26,924 nt of DNA from a virus: IMG/VR virus record IMGVR_UViG_3300046005_001267, positions 1 to 26,924 of that record. The stretch is one strand, 5' to 3'. The notes under the pieces were generated by a model, which was not told the origin of the DNA, made no database searches, and was given only the letters and a program-made list of their open reading frames with translations. Positions 1 through 8,197 of the stretch are shown piece after piece. The stretch's first letter is position 1. Each line of letters opens with the position of its first letter. The translations under genes and the position numbers were made by a program.

Positions 1-1
1 G

Positions 2-661
2 GAATACAATCCATTTACGGTGACAGGTAGACCATCCAATAGACATGGTGGTGTGAACTATGCCGCCCTCAATAAAACGGATGGTAGTAGAGAATGTTTC
101 GTTTCAGATGGAATATTCCTACAAATGGATTATAACGCATACCACCCACGACTAATTGGTAAGTTGATTAAGTTCCATATGCCGGAAGGTAATGTGCATG
201 AGTGGTTGGCTGAACAATATGGATGTGATGTGAATGAGGGAAAGGGAATTACGTTCCGTTTATTATATGGTGGTATTGATGATGATTTTAGACAAATTCC
301 ATATCTTAATGCGGTAGCTGATTACATTGATACCTTATGGATTGAAACACAAAAGAATGGATATCTACAAACACCACATAGAGAAATCCCATTGAGCTGG
401 ATAGAACAACCAAATGCACAAAAGGTATTTAACTATCTCCTACAAGCCGTTGAGACTGAGATGAACATTGAGGTTATGAGAAAGATATTGGATTACATAA
501 AGGGAAGTGGTATTAACTTTTGTTTATATACCTATGACTCGTTTCTTTTTGATGTTCCGACTGATATTGATAAGGGATTGATTAGAGGATTGAAGGAAAT
601 CATTGAAGGAAGTGGTTTCCCTGTTAAGGCTAGTTGGGGTTTGGATTACGGAAAACTATAA
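2..661 (+). CDS. Family A DNA polymerase-like protein, 3' part (5' end outside window)
   Basis: The frame is open to the left edge, so this is the C-terminal part of a longer gene; the GTG at 20 is internal. Three family A polymerase palm/fingers signatures occur in the right order. A TGRPSN segment is followed by motif A (DYNAYHPR, catalytic Asp codon at 128). Motif B has KGITF followed by YGG (Lys codon at 242). Motif C is TYDSFLF (Asp codon at 536). Relative to E. coli Pol I, both metal-binding Asp are kept and the O-helix Lys, Phe and Tyr-Gly are kept. The motif A Glu (710) appears as His, the O-helix Arg (754) as Val, and the motif C Glu (883) as Ser. A polymerase or repair synthesis role is inferred. 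Whether an exonuclease domain lies upstream cannot be seen. The phage also has its own family B replicase at 18576, so this is a second polymerase. Confidence 0.75.
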   Translation, partial: EYNPFTVTGRPSNRHGGVNYAALNKTDGSRECFVSDGIFLQMDYNAYHPRLIGKLIKFHMPEGNVHEWLAEQYGCDVNEGKGITFRLLYGGIDDDFRQIPYLNAVADYIDTLWIETQKNGYLQTPHREIPLSWIEQPNAQKVFNYLLQAVETEMNIEVMRKILDYIKGSGINFCLYTYDSFLFDVPTDIDKGLIRGLKEIIEGSGFPVKASWGLDYGKL

Positions 662-667
662 GAACCC

Positions 668-680
668 ATATTTATAGTAT
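668..680 (+). promoter_or_regulatory. Putative late-type promoter motif (ATATTTATAG) before the nuclease gene
   Basis: ATATTTATAGTAT lies 33 bp upstream of the ATG at 701. The same core occurs at 5935, 7279 and 8199, each time just upstream of a gene. No TTTGG box sits at the 19-bp distance used by the other promoter class. The late role is inferred from the genes it precedes. Confidence 0.45.
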
Positions 681-700
681 ATACAAAAACATGCTATAAT

Positions 701-1303
701 ATGAAGAAAATCGTTATCCTTTTTATTTTTTTAATCCTTTCTTTAATTTCTTTTGGACAGAATGTAAGAATAAAGAATGAAGTGTTTGATGTACTTTATT
801 CACAATCGTTAGAACAACCCCTAATTATTAAATACCGTTCTACCAACCGTCCTACAAATGTGAATAGAGGAGCTATGGATTTTTATAAAGAAGAAAATAT
901 CAAAACATCAGATGCGGATGATTACAAAGCAAACATATATGATAAAGGACATGGTGCACCAGCTGCAACCTTTTCTGATAATATGGTAAATCTAAAACAA
1001 ACATTTTCTTACTTAAATTGTATAATGCAGGACAAATATCTTAATAGAGGTGAATGGAGAATGTTAGAAGAACAAATTCGTAAATGGGATGATACCGAAA
1101 ATATTACAGTACTGATAAAAACATTCTTTGATAAACCTGTAAAAAGAGTATCAACTGGAGCAGCAATTCCATCCTACTTACAAAAACACATCTACTTTGA
1201 AAAACAAAAGAAATGGAGATGTTATGTATTTCTAAATGAAAAACCTAAATTTTCTTGGGAAGAATTGGAAATGGTATGTGAAGCAAAAGACCACAAATTT
1301 TAA
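701..1303 (+). CDS. Secreted DNA/RNA non-specific endonuclease (NUC1, beta-beta-alpha-Me)
   Basis: The 200-residue protein opens with a typical export signal: two Lys, then a hydrophobic stretch to about residue 19 ending SFGQ. A DNA/RNA non-specific endonuclease core follows. DKGH (81-84; family norm DRGH) supplies the putative catalytic His84. Further along, LNCIMQ carries the expected metal-ligand Asn106, and RGEWRMLEE carries the conserved Trp and Glu. Members of this family hydrolyse single- and double-stranded nucleic acid with Mg2+. With a signal peptide it should act in the periplasm or outside the cell. It follows the polymerase fragment after 39 bp with an ATATTTATAG motif between them. 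Its stop overlaps the next start (TAATG), which implies co-translation with the giant protein. The Arg to Lys change in DRGH is conservative and activity seems likely. Its purpose in a phage is unknown; host DNA breakdown after lysis or entry blocking are guesses. Confidence 0.8.
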   Translation: MKKIVILFIFLILSLISFGQNVRIKNEVFDVLYSQSLEQPLIIKYRSTNRPTNVNRGAMDFYKEENIKTSDADDYKANIYDKGHGAPAATFSDNMVNLKQTFSYLNCIMQDKYLNRGEWRMLEEQIRKWDDTENITVLIKTFFDKPVKRVSTGAAIPSYLQKHIYFEKQKKWRCYVFLNEKPKFSWEELEMVCEAKDHKF

Positions 1304-4300
1304 TGAATATGAATATATCTGAATTAATAAATGAGATACTAAGCGAATGGGCTTATAGAGTGGATGATGGACAACCTAATCCAAAAAATGAAAAGCATTT
1401 AGCCCAATTATCAATAGTGCTTTCTGAAATGGGATTATCAAATATTAAAGATGAATTATTTGAAAACATTACAGAAGCTGATAAGAAATTTACAAACCCA
1501 ATTCTTAATAAAGAAATTCCATATAAAGGAGCAGATGGTACATCTAAAACAGGTATTGTTGGTAACTTATTAAGATTACCAAAAGATAGTCCCGGTAGAG
1601 TAGCAGCTGAAAAACTAATGCCACCCGAAGGTTCTCCAGAAAGAGATTCGGTAATGCAAGATTTAGGAAGTGAGAAAGATGGTAAGAGTACAGGTGGTGA
1701 TAAAGAGAAAGGTAAAGAGGGTGAGAAAGGTAAAGAGGGTGAAGGAGAAAAGGGAGGTGGTGAAGAAGAAAAAGCAAAAGCTGCACAAGCTATGTTTGAC
1801 CCAAAAGCAGACCCTGCTATGGGTGCTCGTTTAGATAGAGAGAAAGCGGCAAATGATAAATTAGCACAAAAAGATAAAGAAGATTCTGATGCAGAGAAAT
1901 CAGCAGAAGTACCAAAAGAAGATGGTAAATTTAGTGAACCATCAAACCCACCACCTCAAAATGAAAAGGGTGTTGAGAAAGATGGTAAGGTAGATGGAAC
2001 AACAATTGAAACCGAACCTGGACTGGATGATATTGATAGTAATCTATTAAAGCAAAGGGTTACTGAAATGGATAAGTATTGGGCGGACCATAAAGCTGAT
2101 GTAAAAAAGGCTGAAGGTATTGCTAGAGAGAAAATGGGATATAGTGAGGAGCAAGCTAAAGGATTGAAGAAAGGTACTCCAGAAAAAGCAGCATATGATA
2201 AGGAAGTAAAAAAGAATCAACAACCAACATATAATTTATGTAAAGTATCAATTCCAAATTCAAACTTGTTTTGTAATGGAAACAAAAATATTCCAAGAGC
2301 AGAAATGCCACAATTCAAAGGTGAGCCTGTTGAAGGTTCTCAAGCATGGGATGTATTACAAAAGGCAAAAGAAAAAGACCCAACTGCTACCGAAGCAGAG
2401 GGAGAACCATACTTTAGACAAATGTTGGCTGATAAAGGAATTAAAGTAACCGATGCAGAAGTTCCATCTGAAAATTTAAAGGCAACTCAAAATGAATTAG
2501 TTGGTGATAAAGTATTGGGTATGGAATCTGGAATAGCTGAAGCAATGGCAGATACTATGCCTGATGGCTCTCCTAAAACGGAAGAGCAAAAGGTTAAAGA
2601 TGAAAAAACTAAAAAGAATTTACTTGCACCAATTTTTGTAAGTAACGATGGATATGTAGTTGATGGGCATCATAGATGGGCAGCAATTACAAGATATAAT
2701 ATGGAGCATCCTGATAAGCCAATACCATTGAAAGTAATGATTATTGACCAACCAATTGATGACGCTATAAAAACATCAAATGAATTCGCATCTGAATTTG
2801 GTGTAGCAGCAAAAAGTGGTAAACAAGCAGGACCTGGCGCTGGACCAAATGCAGAACCACCGGCAAATGAACCATCAAGACCAAACACAAATCCAACCGA
2901 AGATAAATCAACTATAAAAAGTATGAAGGGTGAATCAAAAATTATCAAAGGTAAGAAATCTGGCAAAGATATTCAAACAATTGAAATGGAAGGTGGTGGT
3001 ATGGTATTTGGTACACAACATAGAAATACTAAAATGGTTGATGATATAATTGATAATATAAAATCAACTATACCGCAAGAAAAATGGAAAGATATTGTAT
3101 TCGTAGGTGAAGGTGGTGTAACCAATAAAGACACAGGTGAATTAGTATTTAACGATGAAATGGATTACGCAGTACCAAAGTTTCAAGAAATAGGTGCTGG
3201 TGTTGATACATTTGATGGTGATGAATTGGATGTTCACAAACCAGATTCTAAATTATATAAAAAACAAATTGAAAAAACGGGTCTTAATCAATCACAGGTT
3301 AATGCAGGTAATTGGGCTAGTATGATTGGGCAGGGTGAAGGTACTGATACTATGAAAACCACTACATTCTTAGATGATAGTGGTAAACAATTCTTAAATG
3401 ATGCGGCAAAAGAGGCTGGATTCCCGGAAATAAAAAATTGGGATGAACCAACCGAACAGGATATAGATACTCTTTATAGATTATCATTTCCAGAAGATAA
3501 TGGTGATAAAGAAACTAAAATAAATGATATTCAAGTTGCATTTAATGAAATTAGAGATGAAAATATTTTAGAGAAAACAAAAGAATTACAAGCAAAAGGT
3601 AAAATACCAATTACTATTGCAGGTGAAGGTCATATTGATTTGGTTAATAATATGATGAAAAATGAAAATGTACAATATATGAATGAAGAAAATTTACAAT
3701 TAGCTGATAAATTAATGTTAGAAATGATTTATGGTTTTATAGATGAAGCATCTACAACTGGTAACCCTAAATTAGCGGCAAGAAGTAAAAAAACGGGTAA
3801 ATTAGTATATTTCAGTACACCACAATCCAAAAAGGCAGCAATAGCAAATGGAACTCACGAAGACCCTAAAGCTAAAAAAGGAGCTCCTACTAAAGTAGCT
3901 GGTAGTGATATGGATTATAGACAAACTCCTGATATTAAGAAAGATAAAATAGTAGTAGCTCCAAAAGTAACTAAAAAAGCTACTGATACTCCTCCAACTA
4001 AAAAAGAAAGAAGTGAAACTAATAACCCTTACAAAAAAAATGGTGATGAAGGTGAAACTATATTAGATATAAAGCCGGAAGAAATTGATTCTATATTAGA
4101 AAAATATGTAAATGCAGGTGAAGCAACTCCTGATGATATGAGAGAGTTGGCACCAAAATACTCAAATCAAGATATGGCTGATGGGTATTCGGATGAAGAT
4201 TACTATTCAAAAAATAAAAAACGTACAACCGCAGTTAGAAAACAACCATATAAGGTAAATAACAAAACAAGATTAGAATTAAAAAACGCAGGATTCCCTG

Positions 4301-5907
4301 AAAAATATATTAAATTTTTAGAAAGATGTATTAATACACAAGTTAAGGGTAAGAAACCACCTGTAACTGAACTAATCGCTCAGGGAGGAGCAGGGCAAAT
4401 TCAATCTCAATTTGGTGAAGTGATGGCAATGGCATTTATGTCAATCAGAGACCCACAGCAAAGAAGACAACTTGCTGATATTATGAACGCTGAAATACAA
4501 AAATCAGTAGAAGAATTTGGTGGTGGTAAGCAAAGTCCAATTGCAACTAAAGATTGGGTTGAAGCATCACTAACACATGCCGAAGCATTTGATTCAGCAA
4601 TGGATGAGAAGTATGGTAAAGGACAGTGGAAATTTGAAGGAGCTGCTTGGGATATTAAAGCTGATATAGAATCATTGGGATTGGATTATAAAAATAAAGG
4701 ATTCTCAACTGATGTAATGTTAAGAGTTCAACCTTTAGATAAAAATGGTAAACCAAATGGACCGGCTAGAGCACAAAAGAACTCATTAAAAAAAGATGAA
4801 AACATTTTTTTCTTTAATGGTTCAATCAATGAAGTTAATAATTTTGTATTAAATTTCTTAGATGAGAAAGAAAGAAAGAGAGTAAAAGGATATGAAGCGA
4901 TAGCAACAAAAGCGGGAGCATCAAATAAAAATCCAGAAGATAGAGCAGCAGCATTAGCAGCAGCTGAAAGAATTACGGGATTGAAAGGAGCTAAAGCAGT
5001 AGCAGCATTAAAACAAATGTCAGCAGATATTAGAAATAAAGCTTTTGAAGCAGCACCACAAAATGTTAAAGATGCAGTTTCTAAAGTTAGAAATTTTGGA
5101 GCAGCTCAAACGGCATCTGCTGAAAGATTAATTAAAACAGTAAATACTGATATTAAAAATCCAAACAATGTAATTGATAATGCAAAAAACATTGATGGTG
5201 GTGATAAGGATTTTGCTAAATTCTCATATAAAGCAGTTAAAGAATGTAAAGCTAGTGGTACTAAAGATATGACTACATGTATAAGACAAAAATTAAGTAA
5301 AGCTGGTGAAGATACAACTGATGATAGAATATGTAAAGTAGCTGTTTTAGCTTCTAAAGTAGCTATAGCTGCTGGTGATACTAACGCTGAAAAGGCTTTA
5401 AATAAACACTATAATTTAGCAGTTGAAGCTGGAAACGCTTTAATGGAAGTATTACCTGAAAGTGAAGAACTAATGGGAGGTTTGATGCAGAAATTAGCAG
5501 ATGCATTCCCAATGAAGACTTGTATGCAGGGTGAAGAATTTATGTGTATTGATGGTATGAAAGTAACACAAAAGACTTTACAAACTGTATTTGGTGTGGA
5601 TTCTTATGATGAATTACAAAAAGGTATGAAATTAAAGAGATTACCAAGTGGTGAAACTATATTGGTATATGGTGCTAAAGATAAAAACGGAGAAGATATT
5701 CCTATTGGTGTGGTTGGTGCTAGACAAAAGGGTAAGGGATACGAAGGAACTGTTGGTTTTGAGATATCTTGTTCTGATGATTTTGCATTGGCTGTAGCTG
5801 AAGCAAATAAGAAAAACGGAGATGCATCGGAATCAAATGAAAAAGCTAGACAATCTATTGGTAAGAGAGTAGCTACTAGAAAAGTAAAGGCTGATAAGAA
5901 AAAATAG
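1303..5907 (+). CDS. Giant 1534-residue multidomain phage protein (ParB-like and nuclease-like signatures)
   Basis: I do not recognise a named family for the whole protein. Residues about 110-240 are low-complexity Lys/Glu/Gly. VDGHHRWAA at 453-461 resembles the core of ParB-like/sulfiredoxin-fold domains. Residues about 597-780 hold IVFVGEGG and later TIAGEGHIDLV, faintly like TraB/Tiki-type GxxH motifs. Residues about 821-865 are a module repeated in the protein at 7303. Residues about 1010-1190 hold QFGEV (E1039), FSTDVML (D1137) and NSLKK (K1163), compatible with a PD-(D/E)XK nuclease core. The C-terminal part (about 1340-1534) has several Cys and no known motif. The ATG overlaps the upstream stop in TAATG. 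Size and position in the late block suggest a virion or co-injected protein, but no structural motif proves it. The gene is clearly coding; its function is open. Confidence 0.6.
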   Translation: MNMNISELINEILSEWAYRVDDGQPNPKNEKHLAQLSIVLSEMGLSNIKDELFENITEADKKFTNPILNKEIPYKGADGTSKTGIVGNLLRLPKDSPGRVAAEKLMPPEGSPERDSVMQDLGSEKDGKSTGGDKEKGKEGEKGKEGEGEKGGGEEEKAKAAQAMFDPKADPAMGARLDREKAANDKLAQKDKEDSDAEKSAEVPKEDGKFSEPSNPPPQNEKGVEKDGKVDGTTIETEPGLDDIDSNLLKQRVTEMDKYWADHKADVKKAEGIAREKMGYSEEQAKGLKKGTPEKAAYDKEVKKNQQPTYNLCKVSIPNSNLFCNGNKNIPRAEMPQFKGEPVEGSQAWDVLQKAKEKDPTATEAEGEPYFRQMLADKGIKVTDAEVPSENLKATQNELVGDKVLGMESGIAEAMADTMPDGSPKTEEQKVKDEKTKKNLLAPIFVSNDGYVVDGHHRWAAITRYNMEHPDKPIPLKVMIIDQPIDDAIKTSNEFASEFGVAAKSGKQAGPGAGPNAEPPANEPSRPNTNPTEDKSTIKSMKGESKIIKGKKSGKDIQTIEMEGGGMVFGTQHRNTKMVDDIIDNIKSTIPQEKWKDIVFVGEGGVTNKDTGELVFNDEMDYAVPKFQEIGAGVDTFDGDELDVHKPDSKLYKKQIEKTGLNQSQVNAGNWASMIGQGEGTDTMKTTTFLDDSGKQFLNDAAKEAGFPEIKNWDEPTEQDIDTLYRLSFPEDNGDKETKINDIQVAFNEIRDENILEKTKELQAKGKIPITIAGEGHIDLVNNMMKNENVQYMNEENLQLADKLMLEMIYGFIDEASTTGNPKLAARSKKTGKLVYFSTPQSKKAAIANGTHEDPKAKKGAPTKVAGSDMDYRQTPDIKKDKIVVAPKVTKKATDTPPTKKERSETNNPYKKNGDEGETILDIKPEEIDSILEKYVNAGEATPDDMRELAPKYSNQDMADGYSDEDYYSKNKKRTTAVRKQPYKVNNKTRLELKNAGFPEKYIKFLERCINTQVKGKKPPVTELIAQGGAGQIQSQFGEVMAMAFMSIRDPQQRRQLADIMNAEIQKSVEEFGGGKQSPIATKDWVEASLTHAEAFDSAMDEKYGKGQWKFEGAAWDIKADIESLGLDYKNKGFSTDVMLRVQPLDKNGKPNGPARAQKNSLKKDENIFFFNGSINEVNNFVLNFLDEKERKRVKGYEAIATKAGASNKNPEDRAAALAAAERITGLKGAKAVAALKQMSADIRNKAFEAAPQNVKDAVSKVRNFGAAQTASAERLIKTVNTDIKNPNNVIDNAKNIDGGDKDFAKFSYKAVKECKASGTKDMTTCIRQKLSKAGEDTTDDRICKVAVLASKVAIAAGDTNAEKALNKHYNLAVEAGNALMEVLPESEELMGGLMQKLADAFPMKTCMQGEEFMCIDGMKVTQKTLQTVFGVDSYDELQKGMKLKRLPSGETILVYGAKDKNGEDIPIGVVGARQKGKGYEGTVGFEISCSDDFALAVAEANKKNGDASESNEKARQSIGKRVATRKVKADKKK
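1705..1740 (+). repeat. Perfect 18-bp tandem duplication inside the giant gene
   Basis: GAGAAAGGTAAAGAGGGT occurs twice back to back (1705-1722, 1723-1740), with a degenerate continuation after it. It is in frame and encodes the Glu-Lys-Gly-rich linker of the 1303 protein. It probably arose by slippage and is a likely length-variable linker. Confidence 0.85.
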
Positions 5908-5934
5908 AGTTTTTACCCTTCCTTTTGGTTTTTG

Positions 5935-5948
5935 ATATTTATAGGTAA
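5935..5948 (+). promoter_or_regulatory. Putative late-type promoter motif (ATATTTATAG)
   Basis: ATATTTATAGGTAA lies in the 61-bp gap after the giant gene, 34 bp before the ATG at 5969. That spacing nearly matches the copy before the nuclease (33 bp). It could drive the 5969 gene and the endolysin. Confidence 0.45.
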
Positions 5949-5968
5949 TAAAAGAAATAAGAGGAAGA

Positions 5969-6400
5969 ATGAAGACACAGTTACTTTGTACATTTACAAC
6001 AAAGGAGGAGTTACAAAACACCTTACAGCAAATAAGAGAGACTTATCATATAGTTTACAACTATATATACATATTGCAAAATAAGTCCAATTTAGAAGAA
6101 TTGTTTGTGACATACAATATAGATACAGCTTTCCAACCGGATACTCCATTGGAAAATACAATCCTTATACATAGAAAGAAGGAATCTAATTCACTATACA
6201 CTATAAATGCTCTTAACGAATTAGTTAAAGAGGAAAATGGTGGGGTATTAGATACATCTTTTGTCATCAATTGGCAGAAGTTCAAAAATTCAATCATATT
6301 AACAAACGCCGAAGGAACTAAGAAAATTCAAACAAGAGTTTTTGAGGTAATTGATTTCGGAGAAGGAAATAAAGAAGTTACGGAAGGACAATCTAAATAA
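5969..6400 (+). CDS. Conserved-looking small phage protein of unknown function
   Basis: The 143-residue protein has no signal peptide, membrane segment or recognisable catalytic motif. The N-terminus (MKTQLLCTF) leads into a helical region, then a segment with ENTILIHRKKE and SLYTINALNELV, then GGVLDTSFVINW. From memory, similar short proteins occur in marine T4-like phages without an assigned role, but I could not confirm this. It follows the giant gene with an ATATTTATAG motif in between. It ends 8 bp before the endolysin gene, so the two probably share a transcript. That supports late expression and a possible virion or lysis-related role, which is inference only. Confidence 0.6.
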   Translation: MKTQLLCTFTTKEELQNTLQQIRETYHIVYNYIYILQNKSNLEELFVTYNIDTAFQPDTPLENTILIHRKKESNSLYTINALNELVKEENGGVLDTSFVINWQKFKNSIILTNAEGTKKIQTRVFEVIDFGEGNKEVTEGQSK

Positions 6401-6408
6401 TTTTTATT

Positions 6409-7251
6409 ATGTTATTAAAAAAGGGAGATAATAACGAAAACGTAAAGTTAATGCAACAAAAGCTGGGTATTGAACCAGCGGTAACTAACTTTGGACCAAA
6501 AACTGAAGCAGCTGTAAAAGAATGGCAGGCAAAGAATGGTTTAACTGCAGATGGTATTGTAGGACCATCAACTTGGGCAAAGATTATGGGAGAATCGGTA
6601 GCAGCAGCTCCTACTCCAATTGTATCTACACCAATAGCATCAGTAGGTGGATTAAAATTGGAAAAATTAAAAGGACATATTCCCGATGCAGTTATCGCAA
6701 TGATTCCTGCAGTAGCACAAAAGTTCCAAATTGATTCTGCATTAAGATTAGCACACTTCTTAGCACAATGTGGACATGAGAGTGGTGGATTCCGTTTGAC
6801 AAAAGAAAACTTAAACTATTCAGCTAAAGGTTTGAATGGTATCTTTAAGAAATACTTTCCAACTTTAGAATCAGCTCTACCTTACGAAAGAAAGCCGGAG
6901 AAGATTGCAAACAAAGTATATGGTGGTAGAATGGGTAATGGTCCTGAAGCAAGTGGTGATGGTGCAAAGTTTTGTGGTAGAGGATATATCCAATTAACAG
7001 GAAAAGATAACTATACCGCATTTGGTAAATCAATTGGTGAAGATGTTTGTGCTAACCCACAAGTAGTAGCTGAAAAATACGCATTATTATCAGCAGCATG
7101 GTTCTTCAACAAAAACGGATTACACAAAATGGCTGATGGTGGAGCAAGTGATACAGTTGTAACATCTATTACTAAAAGAGTAAATGGTGGTACTATTGGA
7201 TTGCCTGATAGAATTAAACACTTTAAAGAGTATTATCACTTATTAGCGTAA
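6409..7251 (+). CDS. Endolysin: peptidoglycan-binding domain plus GH19 lysozyme/chitinase-type domain
   Basis: The 280-residue enzyme has an N-terminal PG_binding_1 domain (residues about 3-60, with LMQQKLG, FGPKTEAAVKEWQ and DGIVGPSTW). An Ala/Pro/Thr linker (61-80) follows, then a glycoside hydrolase family 19 catalytic domain (about 85-280). GH19 hallmarks are AHFLAQCGHESGGF with the putative general acid E124, ENLNYSA with E133, GRGYIQLTG at 190-198, and VNGGTIGLPDR near the end. It should cut the beta-1,4 glycan backbone of peptidoglycan. There is no signal peptide or membrane anchor, so release would need a holin; none is seen in the window. It lies 8 bp after the 5969 gene. Family assignment is firm. 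The lysis role is inferred, since a virion-borne version of the same enzyme is possible. Confidence 0.92.
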   Translation: MLLKKGDNNENVKLMQQKLGIEPAVTNFGPKTEAAVKEWQAKNGLTADGIVGPSTWAKIMGESVAAAPTPIVSTPIASVGGLKLEKLKGHIPDAVIAMIPAVAQKFQIDSALRLAHFLAQCGHESGGFRLTKENLNYSAKGLNGIFKKYFPTLESALPYERKPEKIANKVYGGRMGNGPEASGDGAKFCGRGYIQLTGKDNYTAFGKSIGEDVCANPQVVAEKYALLSAAWFFNKNGLHKMADGGASDTVVTSITKRVNGGTIGLPDRIKHFKEYYHLLA

Positions 7252-7277
7252 TATTTGGTAAATTAATAAAAAAGTTG

Positions 7278-7292
7278 TATATTTATAGTATA
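7278..7292 (+). promoter_or_regulatory. Hybrid promoter: TTTGG-N19-TATATTTA with ATATTTATAG motif
   Basis: TATATTTATAGTATA is preceded by TTTGG at 7254-7258 with exactly 19 bp between, the spacing of the other promoter class. The last base of the -7 box is A instead of G. The same sequence also matches the ATATTTATAG motif. The ATG at 7303 is 24 bp past the core. Confidence 0.5.
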
Positions 7293-7302
7293 ACATAAAA
7301 AC

Positions 7303-8028
7303 ATGGCAAATATTAGATTAAAAGAGTTAGTAGAAGCTAACGTAGACCCTAAATTGGTAGCAAGAAGTAAAGAAAGTGGAAAGCTGGTTTATTTCAAAAC
7401 ACCACAAGCTAAAGATGCAGCAGTAAAAGCTGGTTCTCACTTAGAACCTAAAGGTAAAAAAGGTGGTGAACCTAAAGCAGATGCAAAACCAAATAATATG
7501 TTTGGTAAGGATTATTCAAAAGATAGAGGGGGTGATACAAAAATACAAGCATTTAAATCAGCAGATGGTTCTGATGTTGGACCTAACAAATATACAACAG
7601 CAATATCAAAAATTAGACCATCTGATTCATCAATGAAAATAAAATCAGAACCAACTCCAAAAATTGTTGGAAATTGGAAACCTGATGAAGATGGTAAATT
7701 GGGTAGTGATGCAGCTGATGATGTAAGAAATCATTTAAATGATGTATTGGGTGTTGATGGTATGGCTGAAATAGATTATAATACTGGAAATATTCAATAT
7801 GGTTTATCAGATGGTGAAAATAGTATTTTTGTTGGTAATGAGGATGGTACATATAATGTATCATTTGAAGGACCTTCTATGGATATAGATAAAATCAATC
7901 AATCGTATAAATCATTCAAAAATCCAAAAGAAGCCGTAAAATATGCTGGTGAATTGGCAAAAGCAAATAGAGAGGGATTAGAACAAAAGCAAGAATCAAC
8001 GAAACTAACATCAATGATTAAAAGATAA
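7303..8028 (+). CDS. Unknown 241-residue protein sharing a module with the giant protein
   Basis: Residues about 15-60 (DPKLVARSKESGKLVYF, a TPQxK motif and a KGKKG tail) closely match residues about 821-865 of the 1534-residue protein. Pattern: PKL-x-ARSK-x2-GKLVYF-x-TPQ-x-K-x-AA. The rest (60-241) is hydrophilic and Asp/Gly/Ser-rich, with no motif I recognise. There is no signal peptide or membrane segment. The gene has its own promoter-like element 24 bp upstream and a strong terminator directly after its stop, so it ends the late-looking block. The shared module may bind a common partner, for example a capsid component or DNA, so that both proteins are taken to the same place. That idea is inference only. 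Confidence 0.6.
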   Translation: MANIRLKELVEANVDPKLVARSKESGKLVYFKTPQAKDAAVKAGSHLEPKGKKGGEPKADAKPNNMFGKDYSKDRGGDTKIQAFKSADGSDVGPNKYTTAISKIRPSDSSMKIKSEPTPKIVGNWKPDEDGKLGSDAADDVRNHLNDVLGVDGMAEIDYNTGNIQYGLSDGENSIFVGNEDGTYNVSFEGPSMDIDKINQSYKSFKNPKEAVKYAGELAKANREGLEQKQESTKLTSMIKR

Positions 8029-8032
8029 AAAC

Positions 8033-8064
8033 AAAAGGGAGAAACTAAAAATTCTCCCTTTTTT
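8033..8064 (+). terminator. Rho-independent terminator closing the late-looking block
   Basis: An 11-bp perfect stem (AAAAGGGAGAA 8033-8043 with TTCTCCCTTTT 8052-8062), an 8-nt loop and a run of T to 8064. It starts 5 bp after the stop of the 7303 gene and just before the replication promoters. Confidence 0.9.
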
Positions 8065-8065
8065 A

Positions 8066-8097
8066 TTTGGCAGTATCAGGAATTTTTCGTATCTTTG
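8066..8097 (+). promoter_or_regulatory. Bacteroidota-type promoter (TTTGG-N19-TATCTTTG), SSB operon distal
   Basis: TTTGG at 8066-8070 and TATCTTTG at 8090-8097, with 19 bp between. The spacer carries the family signature TCAG then ATTTTTCG directly before the -7 box. It overlaps the terminator tail. Confidence 0.75.
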
Positions 8098-8156
8098 AGT
8101 AAATCTCAAACCCATATAAATGCGTAATTCGGTTATAAAATATACTTCAAAAAAGA

Positions 8157-8188
8157 TTTGGAAAGTCCAATAAATTGTTGTATATTTG
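8157..8188 (+). promoter_or_regulatory. Bacteroidota-type promoter (TTTGG-N19-TATATTTG), SSB operon proximal
   Basis: TTTGG at 8157-8161 and a perfect TATATTTG at 8181-8188, again 19 bp apart. The spacer lacks the TTTTTCG signature and has ATTGTTG instead, so it may belong to a different expression class from the upstream copy. Confidence 0.7.
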
Positions 8189-8197
8189 TAATCTCTT

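Noticed and set aside
2670-2966. 98-codon antisense ORF inside the giant gene
   Set aside because: It is fully covered by the 1534-codon reading frame with no independent support.
8120-8173. A 17-codon ORF starting ATGCGTAAT between the two SSB promoters
   Set aside because: It is very short with no motif. Its position after the distal promoter could fit a leader peptide, but nothing beyond the start and stop supports it.
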